Assembly: GCA_964586775.1 (NCBI GenBank)
Contig: CAZPJD010000073.1
Span: 1-52,552, forward strand
DNA: 52,552 nt
Reading direction: 5' to 3'
From: JADLEX01 sp964586775
GTDB taxonomy: Bacteria > Lernaellota > Lernaellaia > JACKCT01
Numbering within the stretch: the stretch's first letter is position 1; each line of letters begins with the position of its first letter. Positions 16,483 through 24,855 of this stretch are shown one piece after another. The translations under genes were made by a program, and so were the position numbers. The notes under the pieces are model-generated. The model did not search any database, was not told where the DNA came from, and saw only the letters and a program-made list of their open reading frames with translations.

Positions 16483-19206
16483 TCACTTGCCCGCCGGCAC
16501 GAAACGAATGCGTTTCACGGTCACGGGAATGATCTCGTCCAATGTGTAAAGCAACGGGACGTACTCGCCCGCCATGTACTCGTCGTGCAGATTGTCGAAA
16601 TAGACCGACGTCGGCCGCTCGACCTGCCCGCCCGGGAGCGCGGCCAGCGCCGGGTAGCGCTCGCCGTCCATCTCCATCACCATGCGCGCGGCGGGCGCGT
16701 GGCCGTTGTGGAAGTCGTCCACCAGACCGTACGGATTCGCGACATTGATCGTGAACCATCCGCCGTCGGACGGCGACTCGGGCAGCGCCGGCGCGATGAG
16801 CGACGGGATGCTGATGCCTTCGAACGACAGGGCGAACCGCGCGGTGTGGAGTCGCCCCCACTGCCAATCGGCCATGTCGGGGCCGAGGGCGTCGTCCGAC
16901 GCGAGCCACTCGAGGGCGTCGCGCAGCGCGCCGAGCAGCACATCCTCTTTCGACTCGATCATCGGCGTTTCGATGTCGTCCCACCACACCTCACCGTGGT
17001 TCGTGTTTTCGGGGTGTTCGAGCAGGTTCAGCAGCGCGCGGGCCTCCCACTGGGGACCCGACTCGGACTCGTCGCCCGGCAGTTCCACGTCGGCCTCGTC
17101 GAATTCGTCGCCGAAGGCGTTCACGATGACGCGGCCCAGCCACACGTGAAAGAGCGTCGCCGACACGGATTGAAACGCCTTTTCGGGGTCGGTGTATTCC
17201 GGTCGGTATCGATCGGCCACGGCAGCGGGAGTCGAGAAATCCCAAGTCGCGAGTTGGTCGATCGCGCGCTTCATGTCCGCCGTGACGAGGTCGGGCCGCG
17301 CGTTATACGCCTTGAATAGAAACGGCAGCATCCGGCGACCCAAATCGCTCGACGTGTCGGCTTGGATACGCGCCATATCGTCCAGCGTCGCACCTCGATC
17401 GGCGGCCGCCTTCACAAGCCGTGAAATACGCCCGGCGCGGTAGCCGATGTCCATGTCGTAGTAAAAGTAATAGTCGTCGTTCGTCGGGTTGTTGTCGGCC
17501 AGCGTGCCGTAGATGTCGTTGTTTGCCGTGGCGAGGAATCCCGACGCCGGATTTTTCACGCGCGCCTGCGCGTCGTCCGGGATGTAGCCGTCCCACTCCG
17601 ATCCGCCGGTGCCGGGCAACGGCAGGTAAGGAGGCTGCTGGCGCCAGTTTTCGCGGATCGGCAGATCGCCCGTCGCCACGTAGCCAATCTCGCCGTTCAC
17701 GTCGCCGAGCACCCAGCTATAAAGGCCGCGACGATAATTGGAGAAGGCGTCGAGCGCCTCGTCGAGGTTCTGCGCGTAGAGCACATCCACAAAAGCGTCG
17801 AGTTCGTTGCCCGGCGTCATTCCCGTCCACGCCAGACTCACGCACGATGTGCCCTGACACGAACCGGGCACGATGGGCCCGTGGTGCGGCACGAACTGCG
17901 TGGTGAGGCTGATGGTTCGCGCCTCGGCGGGGTCCGACGAGGTCCAATAGTTGCGGACGAATTTTCGGATCGGCACGAGATTGCCGTCGAATACGACGTG
18001 CTCGTCGTCCTTCTTGGGCCGCGTTTCGAGATAGACATCGTAGGAATCGAGCGCCGCGTTGGTGCCGCTCCAAGCCACGTAGTCGTTGTGCCCGATCTGC
18101 GCGCCCGGCGCGCCGGGAAATGCGAGCCCCGCGAACGAGACGTCGCCGTCGCCGAAGTGCGTGCTGTTGACGTGGACGAGGTAGAAGAAGGACGGGAATA
18201 GCAGCGACAGGTGCGGATCGTTGGCCACGAGCGCGTGCCCGGTGGCGCTGTGCGCGCCATCCACCGCCCAGTTGTTGGAATGCTGGCCCTGCGAAAAGAA
18301 CGTCTGACGCGCCGCCTCGATCGTCTCGCGCGCGGCCTGCATGGCGGGCAGCGCTTCGCGAAGCCGATCGGCGATCTCGTCCCACGCGGCGAGGTCGAGA
18401 CCCGCCATCGGATCTTCCACCGTGCCACCTTTGGCCGCGTTGCCGAGAATCGACGTGGTGTCCGCCGGCTTCGCGCGGTAGATGTCGAAGAACTTCTCCG
18501 GCCCGAGCTTCGCCAGCGCTTCGCCGAGCGCGATTTCTTCCGACGCCGAGTTCGATCCCGCCCACAGGTTCACGACCATGATGCCGAGGATGTCGCGGAT
18601 CGTCATGGGCTCGATCGACGCAAGGTCGAAAGAGAGGATGCCCTGATAGACCGTCGGAGCTTCGGCTTCGGCTCGGCCCGCAACCATGTCGCCCAGGTAC
18701 GCGTTCACGCCGTCCACGAATGCCTGCAACGCAAACTTGGTCGGCTCGTCGATGCGGCCCATGAGCCAGTCGGCGATGTGCCGACCGTCGGGCGCGGTGA
18801 AGAGCGTGCGGAAATAGTGATCGACCTGCCAGATCACGACATCGGCCAGCAGCGGCCCCACGATCGAGACATGGCTGATGACCTCGCCGAGGCGTCCATC
18901 GGCGATCTTTCGCGCGAGGTCGATCTCGGAAAACCGGTCGCGGGCCTGCATGTAGCCCTGCAGGTAGAACGCATCGCGGTCCGTGCGCGCGTAGATATGC
19001 GGGATGCCCCACTCGTCGATCAGCACGTCAGCCTCGTCCTCGAGGTCCGAATGCTCGACGATCAGATCGACGGGAATGCCCAGTTCGTCGTTCGCGGGCT
19101 TCGCGTCCTCAGCCTTGTCGCCGTGTTCGCATCCGAGCGCCGTCAGCGCGATCAGTACGATCGCCGCGAGCCCGATCGCGCGAAGCTCAGTCCACCGCGA
19201 TGTCAT
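16483..19206 (-). CDS. Penicillin-acylase-like Ntn hydrolase lipoprotein
   Basis: 907 residues. The signal peptide ends in LTALGC (C26), indicating a lipoprotein. Residues 57-300 match the alpha chain of penicillin amidases (DEWGIPHIYA, then GYMQARDRFSEIDLARK). The autocatalytic site and N-terminal nucleophile of the beta chain are at QGQH|SNNWAVDG, with catalytic Ser310. It is followed by ALVANDPHLSLLFPS and GAQIGHNDYVAWSGTN, all typical of the family. The precursor should self-cleave around 309/310. Family members hydrolyse amides such as acyl-homoserine lactones, beta-lactam side chains or N-acyl amino acids; which one applies here is unknown. Its 5' end overlaps the upstream phosphatase-fold gene by 20 bases. 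Confidence 0.88.
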   Translation of the reverse strand: MTSRWTELRAIGLAAIVLIALTALGCEHGDKAEDAKPANDELGIPVDLIVEHSDLEDEADVLIDEWGIPHIYARTDRDAFYLQGYMQARDRFSEIDLARKIADGRLGEVISHVSIVGPLLADVVIWQVDHYFRTLFTAPDGRHIADWLMGRIDEPTKFALQAFVDGVNAYLGDMVAGRAEAEAPTVYQGILSFDLASIEPMTIRDILGIMVVNLWAGSNSASEEIALGEALAKLGPEKFFDIYRAKPADTTSILGNAAKGGTVEDPMAGLDLAAWDEIADRLREALPAMQAARETIEAARQTFFSQGQHSNNWAVDGAHSATGHALVANDPHLSLLFPSFFYLVHVNSTHFGDGDVSFAGLAFPGAPGAQIGHNDYVAWSGTNAALDSYDVYLETRPKKDDEHVVFDGNLVPIRKFVRNYWTSSDPAEARTISLTTQFVPHHGPIVPGSCQGTSCVSLAWTGMTPGNELDAFVDVLYAQNLDEALDAFSNYRRGLYSWVLGDVNGEIGYVATGDLPIRENWRQQPPYLPLPGTGGSEWDGYIPDDAQARVKNPASGFLATANNDIYGTLADNNPTNDDYYFYYDMDIGYRAGRISRLVKAAADRGATLDDMARIQADTSSDLGRRMLPFLFKAYNARPDLVTADMKRAIDQLATWDFSTPAAVADRYRPEYTDPEKAFQSVSATLFHVWLGRVIVNAFGDEFDEADVELPGDESESGPQWEARALLNLLEHPENTNHGEVWWDDIETPMIESKEDVLLGALRDALEWLASDDALGPDMADWQWGRLHTARFALSFEGISIPSLIAPALPESPSDGGWFTINVANPYGLVDDFHNGHAPAARMVMEMDGERYPALAALPGGQVERPTSVYFDNLHDEYMAGEYVPLLYTLDEIIPVTVKRIRFVPAGK

Positions 19207-21508
19207 ATTCCATATCCGTGTAGTCCGGGTGCGAGACCGTGAGGGTCAGGCCATCGCCCGGCGTGATCGTGATGTGGGCCTTGCCGTTTGCATCCGTCGG
19301 CGCGTCGAAGCTGGTGACGCCGCTTGTCAGGGTGACCGTCGCGCCGGCGATCGCCGTCCCCAGGTCGTCGTCCTGCACCGTGACTTCAAAGGTCGTTTCT
19401 TCGCCCGATCCCGCATCGAGAGGCGACCAGAAGACGCGCGGGTTCTTGAAATAGACACCCAGGTAGGTGTCAGCCGAGCGTTTGATGCCCGCCGCGTCAA
19501 GCGAGTCGATGGGCCAGCCACCGCGCGTGGGATCGCCCAGTTGCATGCCATGATCCGAGGTGATGAAGACCGCGGTGTCGTCCGCCATGCCCGAGGCTTC
19601 GAGCCAATCGAAGAGGAGGCCGAGATTCTTGTCGAGATGATCGAGCACCTTCGACATCTGGTCGCCGTGCGGGCCGTTCTTGTGTCCCGAGTCGTCGGTC
19701 GTCATGAAGTTCATGATGATGTAGGTCGGCCGGGGGATCGCGCCGTTGAAGAACAGATGCCACAGCTCGACCATCGCGATCTCCTCGACGAACTGCGCGA
19801 GGAAGGTCGAGGTGTGCGGCAGGCTCGGGTTGGGATTCGGAATGCCCGGCGGCCAGTAGAGGCCGAGCGGCGGGAACGGGATCTCGCCGGTGCGGTCGCG
19901 AAACTCCAGATCGGCCTTGTCGGCGTCGAAGGTCGACGGCTCGGTGAGGGACGCCGTCAGCGCTCCCTTGCCCCTCTCCGGCTTGTATTTGCCGAAGTTG
20001 CGGTGCACCGCGGCGTGCAGCGTCTCGCCGGGTTCGATCGGATTCCAGTATTTCTCCGAAAGGATGAGCTGGTTGATCGGCTCGGCGTATTCGCGCTCGG
20101 TGCGAATGTAGAATTCGTTGTCGAGGATGCCGTGATGACCGCTGTAGAGGCCCGATCCCACCACGTTGTGCCCCGGATAGGTCACGCTCGGCCAGTTCGT
20201 GATGCTGCCGTAGCCCGCCCAGCCGCCTTCGTCGAAGAAGCGCGCGAAGTTCGGCAGTTCGCCGGGGCGCTTCTCGACTTCGTCCACAATGCGCGTGTGC
20301 GTCAGGCCGTCCATGATGATGACGATCGCGCGCGCCGCTCCCGCCCCGGTGAGCATCTCGTCGAGCGGGTGGCCGTCTTGCCAATGCAACAGCACGTCGT
20401 GGCTGAAGACGCCGCGCTCGTCGATGCCCTCGGTCGGCTCGAATCCGAGCAGCTTGCCCACCGTCGGCGCGATGTCGACGTGCCGCGCGAAAACGTCATG
20501 CCGCCCGGGCTTGATCCCCGCGCCCCAGGCGAGCAGCGGACTGCGGCTCTGTGAGATGTTCAGGCTGCCGTGATTGCCGACGTAGCTCACGGAATGCGCG
20601 TAGCCCTTCCAGTTGACGAGCACGTCCGCGGCGTTCGGCGAATCGAAGTACGCCGCGATGCGCTCGTATCCGAAGGGATAAGCGTCGTCATCGGGCTCGA
20701 TGAAAGACAGGCGTGGATCGCCCGGGGCGTAACCCTCCTCCGGCCAACTCGCGTTGTTGGGATTCGAACCGAGCGCCATCTCCTCGTCGAACGACGCACC
20801 CCACGTCGGGTCCTGATTGGCGATGGGATTTTCGCCGTCGATATCGGCGATCTCGTACTCATAACCCCGATTCGTCGGCACGCGCCGGAACCAGACCGAA
20901 CCCCGCGCCGCGCGAATCTCGTAGAGGTCTTCGATGCGGGTGGCGGCGAAATCGACGCTGGGATCCGCCATGAGCGCGTCGAGCGCGCGGGCGTAAACCT
21001 GCTCTTCGCTCGGATTCACGCCCTGATCGAATTGGGGGAAATCGACGAATCCCGTTCGTCCCGGCCCCGTGTTGTCGATGGGAAACGCGGGCGAAACGAC
21101 CGCTTCGCCACGATTCGTCGTCAAACGCACCTTCACGTCGCCGGCGCATCCAGCTTCGCTGTCCCAACTATGCCAAATGATCTCGTGACGACCAGGTTTG
21201 AGGTAGTCGGATTCGGCGGAGACGACCGCGCGTGACCACTCGTCGCCCGCGCAAGCACCTTTGTATTCGACCGAGGCGACCTTACGCGCAGCGGCGTCAT
21301 CCACCGGACGGAGCGAGAATGCCACCACGACGTCGCCGAAATCGCCGGCCGCACCCTCGAAGCGGATCGCCGACTCGGTCGGATCGCCGCCTTCGCTGAA
21401 GGTGTCATTGCCCCAACTTTTGTGGCTTTCGTCGCGTTCGGCGCACGCGAGCGCCGTCACGCACGTCAGCAGGGCGATGAGCGCCTTGCAAATCGAACTT
21501 GTACGCAT
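19187..21508 (-). CDS. Alkaline-phosphatase-superfamily lipoprotein with permuted domain order
   Basis: 773 residues. The signal peptide ends ALAC (C22), a loose lipobox. Residues 395-660 carry the front of a phosphodiesterase/NPP-type domain: IVIIMDG (D400, metal), PSVTYPGH (T443, likely nucleophile) followed by GLYSGHHGILDNEFY, MTTDDSGHKNGPHG (D606, H609) and TSDHGM (D652, H653). The closing part, normally after DHG, is missing there. It is instead found before the domain, at residues 165-360: a GNHGS metal-ligand motif (H313), SPLLAWGAGIKPG and HVDIAPTVGKLLGFEP. Residues 703-773 are an Ig-like/carboxypeptidase-regulatory-like domain. First gene of the hydrolase-porin operon. Probably an exported phosphodiesterase or phosphatase; substrate unknown. 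Confidence 0.8.
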   Translation of the reverse strand: MRTSSICKALIALLTCVTALACAERDESHKSWGNDTFSEGGDPTESAIRFEGAAGDFGDVVVAFSLRPVDDAAARKVASVEYKGACAGDEWSRAVVSAESDYLKPGRHEIIWHSWDSEAGCAGDVKVRLTTNRGEAVVSPAFPIDNTGPGRTGFVDFPQFDQGVNPSEEQVYARALDALMADPSVDFAATRIEDLYEIRAARGSVWFRRVPTNRGYEYEIADIDGENPIANQDPTWGASFDEEMALGSNPNNASWPEEGYAPGDPRLSFIEPDDDAYPFGYERIAAYFDSPNAADVLVNWKGYAHSVSYVGNHGSLNISQSRSPLLAWGAGIKPGRHDVFARHVDIAPTVGKLLGFEPTEGIDERGVFSHDVLLHWQDGHPLDEMLTGAGAARAIVIIMDGLTHTRIVDEVEKRPGELPNFARFFDEGGWAGYGSITNWPSVTYPGHNVVGSGLYSGHHGILDNEFYIRTEREYAEPINQLILSEKYWNPIEPGETLHAAVHRNFGKYKPERGKGALTASLTEPSTFDADKADLEFRDRTGEIPFPPLGLYWPPGIPNPNPSLPHTSTFLAQFVEEIAMVELWHLFFNGAIPRPTYIIMNFMTTDDSGHKNGPHGDQMSKVLDHLDKNLGLLFDWLEASGMADDTAVFITSDHGMQLGDPTRGGWPIDSLDAAGIKRSADTYLGVYFKNPRVFWSPLDAGSGEETTFEVTVQDDDLGTAIAGATVTLTSGVTSFDAPTDANGKAHITITPGDGLTLTVSHPDYTDMEYDIAVD

Positions 21509-21627
21509 CGTTGCGGATCCATCCCATCAAACGGGCCAAAGCCGAACGCGCCCAGCGCGATCCGCGGCCGTCCCCGTAAAAAGTTGCGCGACTCTAGGCG
21601 CGCCGACGCACAATCGCGCGTCTATCG

Positions 21628-21649
21628 TGTTACAAAGAGGTCACAAAGA
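21628..21649. promoter_or_regulatory. Tandem 11-bp direct repeat, possible OmpR/PhoB-type site
   Basis: TGTTACAAAGA (21628-21638) is followed directly by GGTCACAAAGA (21639-21649), identical at 9 of 11 positions. Head-to-tail 11-bp units are the usual target of dimers of OmpR/PhoB-family response regulators. It lies about 120 bases upstream of the hydrolase/porin operon start and about 175 upstream of dabA, so it could serve either. The match to any named consensus is weak. Confidence 0.3.
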
Positions 21650-21769
21650 CGACTATCTCGCCCGCAGTGTGAAGAAATGATGGCGGAAAAGTGGCCCCTC
21701 GGCAAGTGACATGCGCGCGCTCACGGGCCCATCCGGGAGCACAAAGCAATTTGTGGATGTCGTCGTCGC

Positions 21770-21798
21770 TTGACACTGCCGGGGCGCGGTGACATAAG
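21770..21798 (+). promoter_or_regulatory. Predicted sigma-70 promoter of the dab operon
   Basis: A perfect -35 TTGACA (21770-21775), a 17-base spacer and the -10 CATAAG (21793-21798). The start of transcription would be near 21804-21806, giving a very short leader before ATG 21823. The -10 context GTGACATAA is shared with the promoter at 8487-8515. Confidence 0.6.
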
Positions 21799-21822
21799 CC
21801 CGCGGATTTCAACCAGAACGAA

Positions 21823-24800
21823 ATGCCCGTCGATCCGTCAGAATTCCAGCCCGAAAGTCCCGCGATGCCGACCACGGCGTCCGCTCTGGGCAGTCTCGTT
21901 CAAAGAGTCCAAGACGCGATCGAGCACGCCGCGCATCTGCTGCCCGCACAGGGCCCGATTTCCGTCTTCATCCATCACAACACGCTGCACGCATTCGAGG
22001 ACCGGCCCTTCGAGCAGGCCGTCGTCGAGGCGGGCGAACTGTTCGGCTGCGAGCCGTTTCTGCCCGAATCCCAATACCGTGACGAGCACCTGCGCGGCCG
22101 AATCCACGAGAGCGATATCCGCGACGTCCTGACGCGCGACCTCGGCCCGCGAGCAAACGATCGACTCGGCGATTTCGTCTCGCGGTTCGAACTGCGTCTC
22201 GCGGCGCTGCATCTGGGAATCGAGTCGATTCCCGAAACCGAGCTGCGCTGGCTGATCGAGGAAACGCCGCTCGTTCGCGAGTTCCGCGCCGATGCGCCCA
22301 AGGCCGCGCGGCACCGCGTGGTCGAGGGATTCCGGCGCGGACTCGCGCGCTGGGAACTTTCCGAACGCGAGGAGCGCGACGCCGTGCGAGCCCTCTGGAG
22401 CGCATGCCGTCGCGCGACGGAGCGCCGAACCCGAACTGGTCTCGCGAGAGGGGACGGGGCGACGCCGATCCGCCACCGTGACGCCATGCTGGCCGCAACC
22501 GGGCGCGACAGCGACGAACTCGTTCATCCGTTTCTGATTCGCGTATGCGCCGCATTTCTCGATCAGGGCATCGCCTATTGGCCCATGCCCGGTCGCGAGC
22601 GCGGTCTCTTCGCGGCGGTGCTGGAACTCTATGGCGGTTCGTCCACCGCGCGCGGGGATTGGATGGACGAGCTCACGCGCGAGCTATCGCGCGAGTCGGA
22701 CGCCCAACGCACGCCGATGGAGTCGATCGTCCATTCGCTGGAAACGCTACGCGTCGATCCCGCCGATTGGGACCGTTACGTCGCGCAAACGCTTCTGGCG
22801 CTGCGCGGATGGGCGGGAATGATTCGGGCCCTCGAGAAACGGCCAGACCTCGCGCCCGTCCACGCCCCCGCAGCCAGACTGGCGGACTTTCTCGCGATTC
22901 GGCTGATCGCCGACATCGCCGCGTTGCGTTCTCTGATAAAGCGCGAAGGGCTCGGCGACAATATCGCGGACATGCGACCGACAACCGCGTCACGGGCATT
23001 CGACTCGAATTCCGGCTCGACGCTGGGTGACGCCTACACGTTGTTTCAGATCGCGCAGCTCGTCGGCAGGTCGGCGCGCGAGGTCGATCGACTGAACGCG
23101 AGGGATATTGACGCGGTCCTGGGCGATCTCGACGAGTTCCCCGGGGCCCAAAGGCGGCGGCTGCTGCATCTCGCCTACGAGCGGCGCTACCGAATCGAGA
23201 TCCTCGACGCGCTGTCGGCGCACCGCGGCGAGCGCCCCGTAAGCGCGCGGCCGCTTTTTCAAATGATCGCGTGCATCGATGAGCGCGAGGAGTCGTTTCG
23301 ACGGCACCTCGAGGAGATCGAACCGGATTGCGAGACTTTCGGCGCGGCGGGGTTCTTCGGCGTCGCCATGTACTATCGCGGTGCCGCCGAGGCACGCCCG
23401 CGACCCTTGTGTCCGGTCGTCATTCGCCCCGTGCACGAAATCGAGGAGCGCGTGGCCCTTGCGCACGCGAATACCGCCCGGCTTCGCCGAACGCGGGCGC
23501 GTTTCGTCGCTCGTCTCGCGCACGGGTTTCAGATCGGAAGCCGGACCTTCACGCGCGGGGCGATCCTGACCGCGTTGCTCGGCGCGTTCGCGGCGGCCCC
23601 CCTCACCATACGCGTTCTCTTTCCCCGGACCGCGTCGCTGATCCGCCGGGCTTTCGGCCGCGTGGTACGAACCCCCGCAAAGACCGAACTGACTCTGGAT
23701 CGCGACGACACGGCCACGCCAATGACCGGCGAGCGGATCGGCTACGAGGCTCCCGAGATGACCGACATCGTCGCCGGGTTGCTCGAACAGACCGGCATGG
23801 CCCGACGACTATCTCGAATCGTGGTGGTCGCGGGGCACGGTTCGTCGAGCCTGAACAATCCGCACGAATCGGCGCACGACTGCGGCGCGTGCGGCGGCGG
23901 GCGCGGCGGTCCCAACGCGCGGGTTTTCGCGCTGATGGCGAATCGGTCCGATGTCCGGTTTGCGCTCGCAGAACGGGGTTTGACGATTCCCGAAGATACG
24001 GTGTTCGTCGGCGCGGAACACAACAGTTGCAACGACGACATCCGGTTTTTCGACGAGGATCTCGTTCCGGCCAGCCACCGCGACGAGGTCGAGTCCGCGA
24101 TGTCGGCAATTCGTCAGGCGTGTGCCCGCAACGCGCACGAACGCTGTCGCCGATTCGAAAACGCCGATTCCCGTCTGCCGGCCGCCGCGGCGGTCCAGCA
24201 CGTCGAGGCGCGCACCGAGGACCTGGCGCAGCCGCGCCCCGAGTACGGCCACGCGACCAACGCGGTGTGCGTCGTCGGACGCCGCGAACGCACCCGCGGA
24301 CTGTTTCTCGATCGCCGCGCGTTTCTGGTCTCCTATGATCCCCTGCGCGACGACGCGACCGGACGGACTCTCGAAGGCGTGCTGGCGGCCATCGCGCCGG
24401 TGTGCGCGGGCATCAACCTCGAATACTACTTCTCGTTCGTCGATCCGACCGGCTACGGCTGCGGCACGAAACTTCCGCACAACATCTCGGGCATGCTGGG
24501 CGTGATGGACGGCCACGCCAGCGACCTGCGCACGGGATTGCCCTGGCAGATGGTGGAGATCCACGAGCCGGTTCGACTGCTCATGATTGTCGAGAACGAC
24601 TCCGCGCTGGTTCGCGCCGTCCTCGACCGGCTGCCCGCGATCCGGCGGTTGGTGACGAACCGCTGGATCACGCTCGCGACACTCGCGCCGCAGTCGAACG
24701 CGATCTACACGTACGACGCCGAGCACGGCGAATTCATCCACCACGCACCCGAAACCGGCGGCCTCGCCCTCGTCGAGTCGTCGGTCGAATGGTACGCGGG

Positions 24801-24855
24801 GCGCTCCGACCACCTGAGCTGCGCCACGGTGCGCGCGGCGGGAGCTTCGCGATGA
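21823..24855 (+). CDS. dabA: DabA-type inorganic carbon uptake subunit (DUF2309/UPF0753)
   Basis: 1010 residues, the usual size for DUF2309. DabA is the cytoplasmic, carbonic-anhydrase-like half of the DAB bicarbonate/CO2 accumulation system. It binds zinc through a Cys-x-Asp pair and a distant His and Cys. All four are present: ACIDERE (C484, D486), then VAGHGSSS (H672) and SAHDCGACGGG (C687). The His-Cys distance of 15 equals that in the characterised Halothiobacillus protein. The opening ISVFIHHNTLHAFED is also typical. ATG 21823 is the first start after the promoter; an alternative ATG lies at 21865. It overlaps the next gene as ATGA (24852-24855), so the membrane partner is co-translated. 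Confidence 0.92.
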   Translation: MPVDPSEFQPESPAMPTTASALGSLVQRVQDAIEHAAHLLPAQGPISVFIHHNTLHAFEDRPFEQAVVEAGELFGCEPFLPESQYRDEHLRGRIHESDIRDVLTRDLGPRANDRLGDFVSRFELRLAALHLGIESIPETELRWLIEETPLVREFRADAPKAARHRVVEGFRRGLARWELSEREERDAVRALWSACRRATERRTRTGLARGDGATPIRHRDAMLAATGRDSDELVHPFLIRVCAAFLDQGIAYWPMPGRERGLFAAVLELYGGSSTARGDWMDELTRELSRESDAQRTPMESIVHSLETLRVDPADWDRYVAQTLLALRGWAGMIRALEKRPDLAPVHAPAARLADFLAIRLIADIAALRSLIKREGLGDNIADMRPTTASRAFDSNSGSTLGDAYTLFQIAQLVGRSAREVDRLNARDIDAVLGDLDEFPGAQRRRLLHLAYERRYRIEILDALSAHRGERPVSARPLFQMIACIDEREESFRRHLEEIEPDCETFGAAGFFGVAMYYRGAAEARPRPLCPVVIRPVHEIEERVALAHANTARLRRTRARFVARLAHGFQIGSRTFTRGAILTALLGAFAAAPLTIRVLFPRTASLIRRAFGRVVRTPAKTELTLDRDDTATPMTGERIGYEAPEMTDIVAGLLEQTGMARRLSRIVVVAGHGSSSLNNPHESAHDCGACGGGRGGPNARVFALMANRSDVRFALAERGLTIPEDTVFVGAEHNSCNDDIRFFDEDLVPASHRDEVESAMSAIRQACARNAHERCRRFENADSRLPAAAAVQHVEARTEDLAQPRPEYGHATNAVCVVGRRERTRGLFLDRRAFLVSYDPLRDDATGRTLEGVLAAIAPVCAGINLEYYFSFVDPTGYGCGTKLPHNISGMLGVMDGHASDLRTGLPWQMVEIHEPVRLLMIVENDSALVRAVLDRLPAIRRLVTNRWITLATLAPQSNAIYTYDAEHGEFIHHAPETGGLALVESSVEWYAGRSDHLSCATVRAAGASR

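Larger units (their letters stand above)
21509..21822. other. Divergent control region between the hydrolase operon and the dab operon
   Basis: 314 bases without a gene. It must hold the promoter of the minus-strand hydrolase operon (start 21508) and of dabA (start 21823). The dabA promoter is recognisable at 21770-21798. An 11-bp direct repeat lies at 21628-21649. No convincing promoter hexamer pair was found for the minus-strand operon, and no small ORF in the stretch has a ribosome site or recognisable product. Confidence 0.6.

Noticed and set aside
20759..20770. GGGATTCGAACC, like the complement of a tRNA T-arm
   Set aside because: It is inside the phosphatase-fold coding sequence, and no acceptor stem or anticodon arm can be built around it.
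19187..21508. Phosphatase-fold gene considered as two genes joined by a frameshift or assembly error
   Set aside because: The frame is continuous, with one signal peptide at the start and uniform codon use. The two blocks are complementary halves rather than two full or truncated copies.
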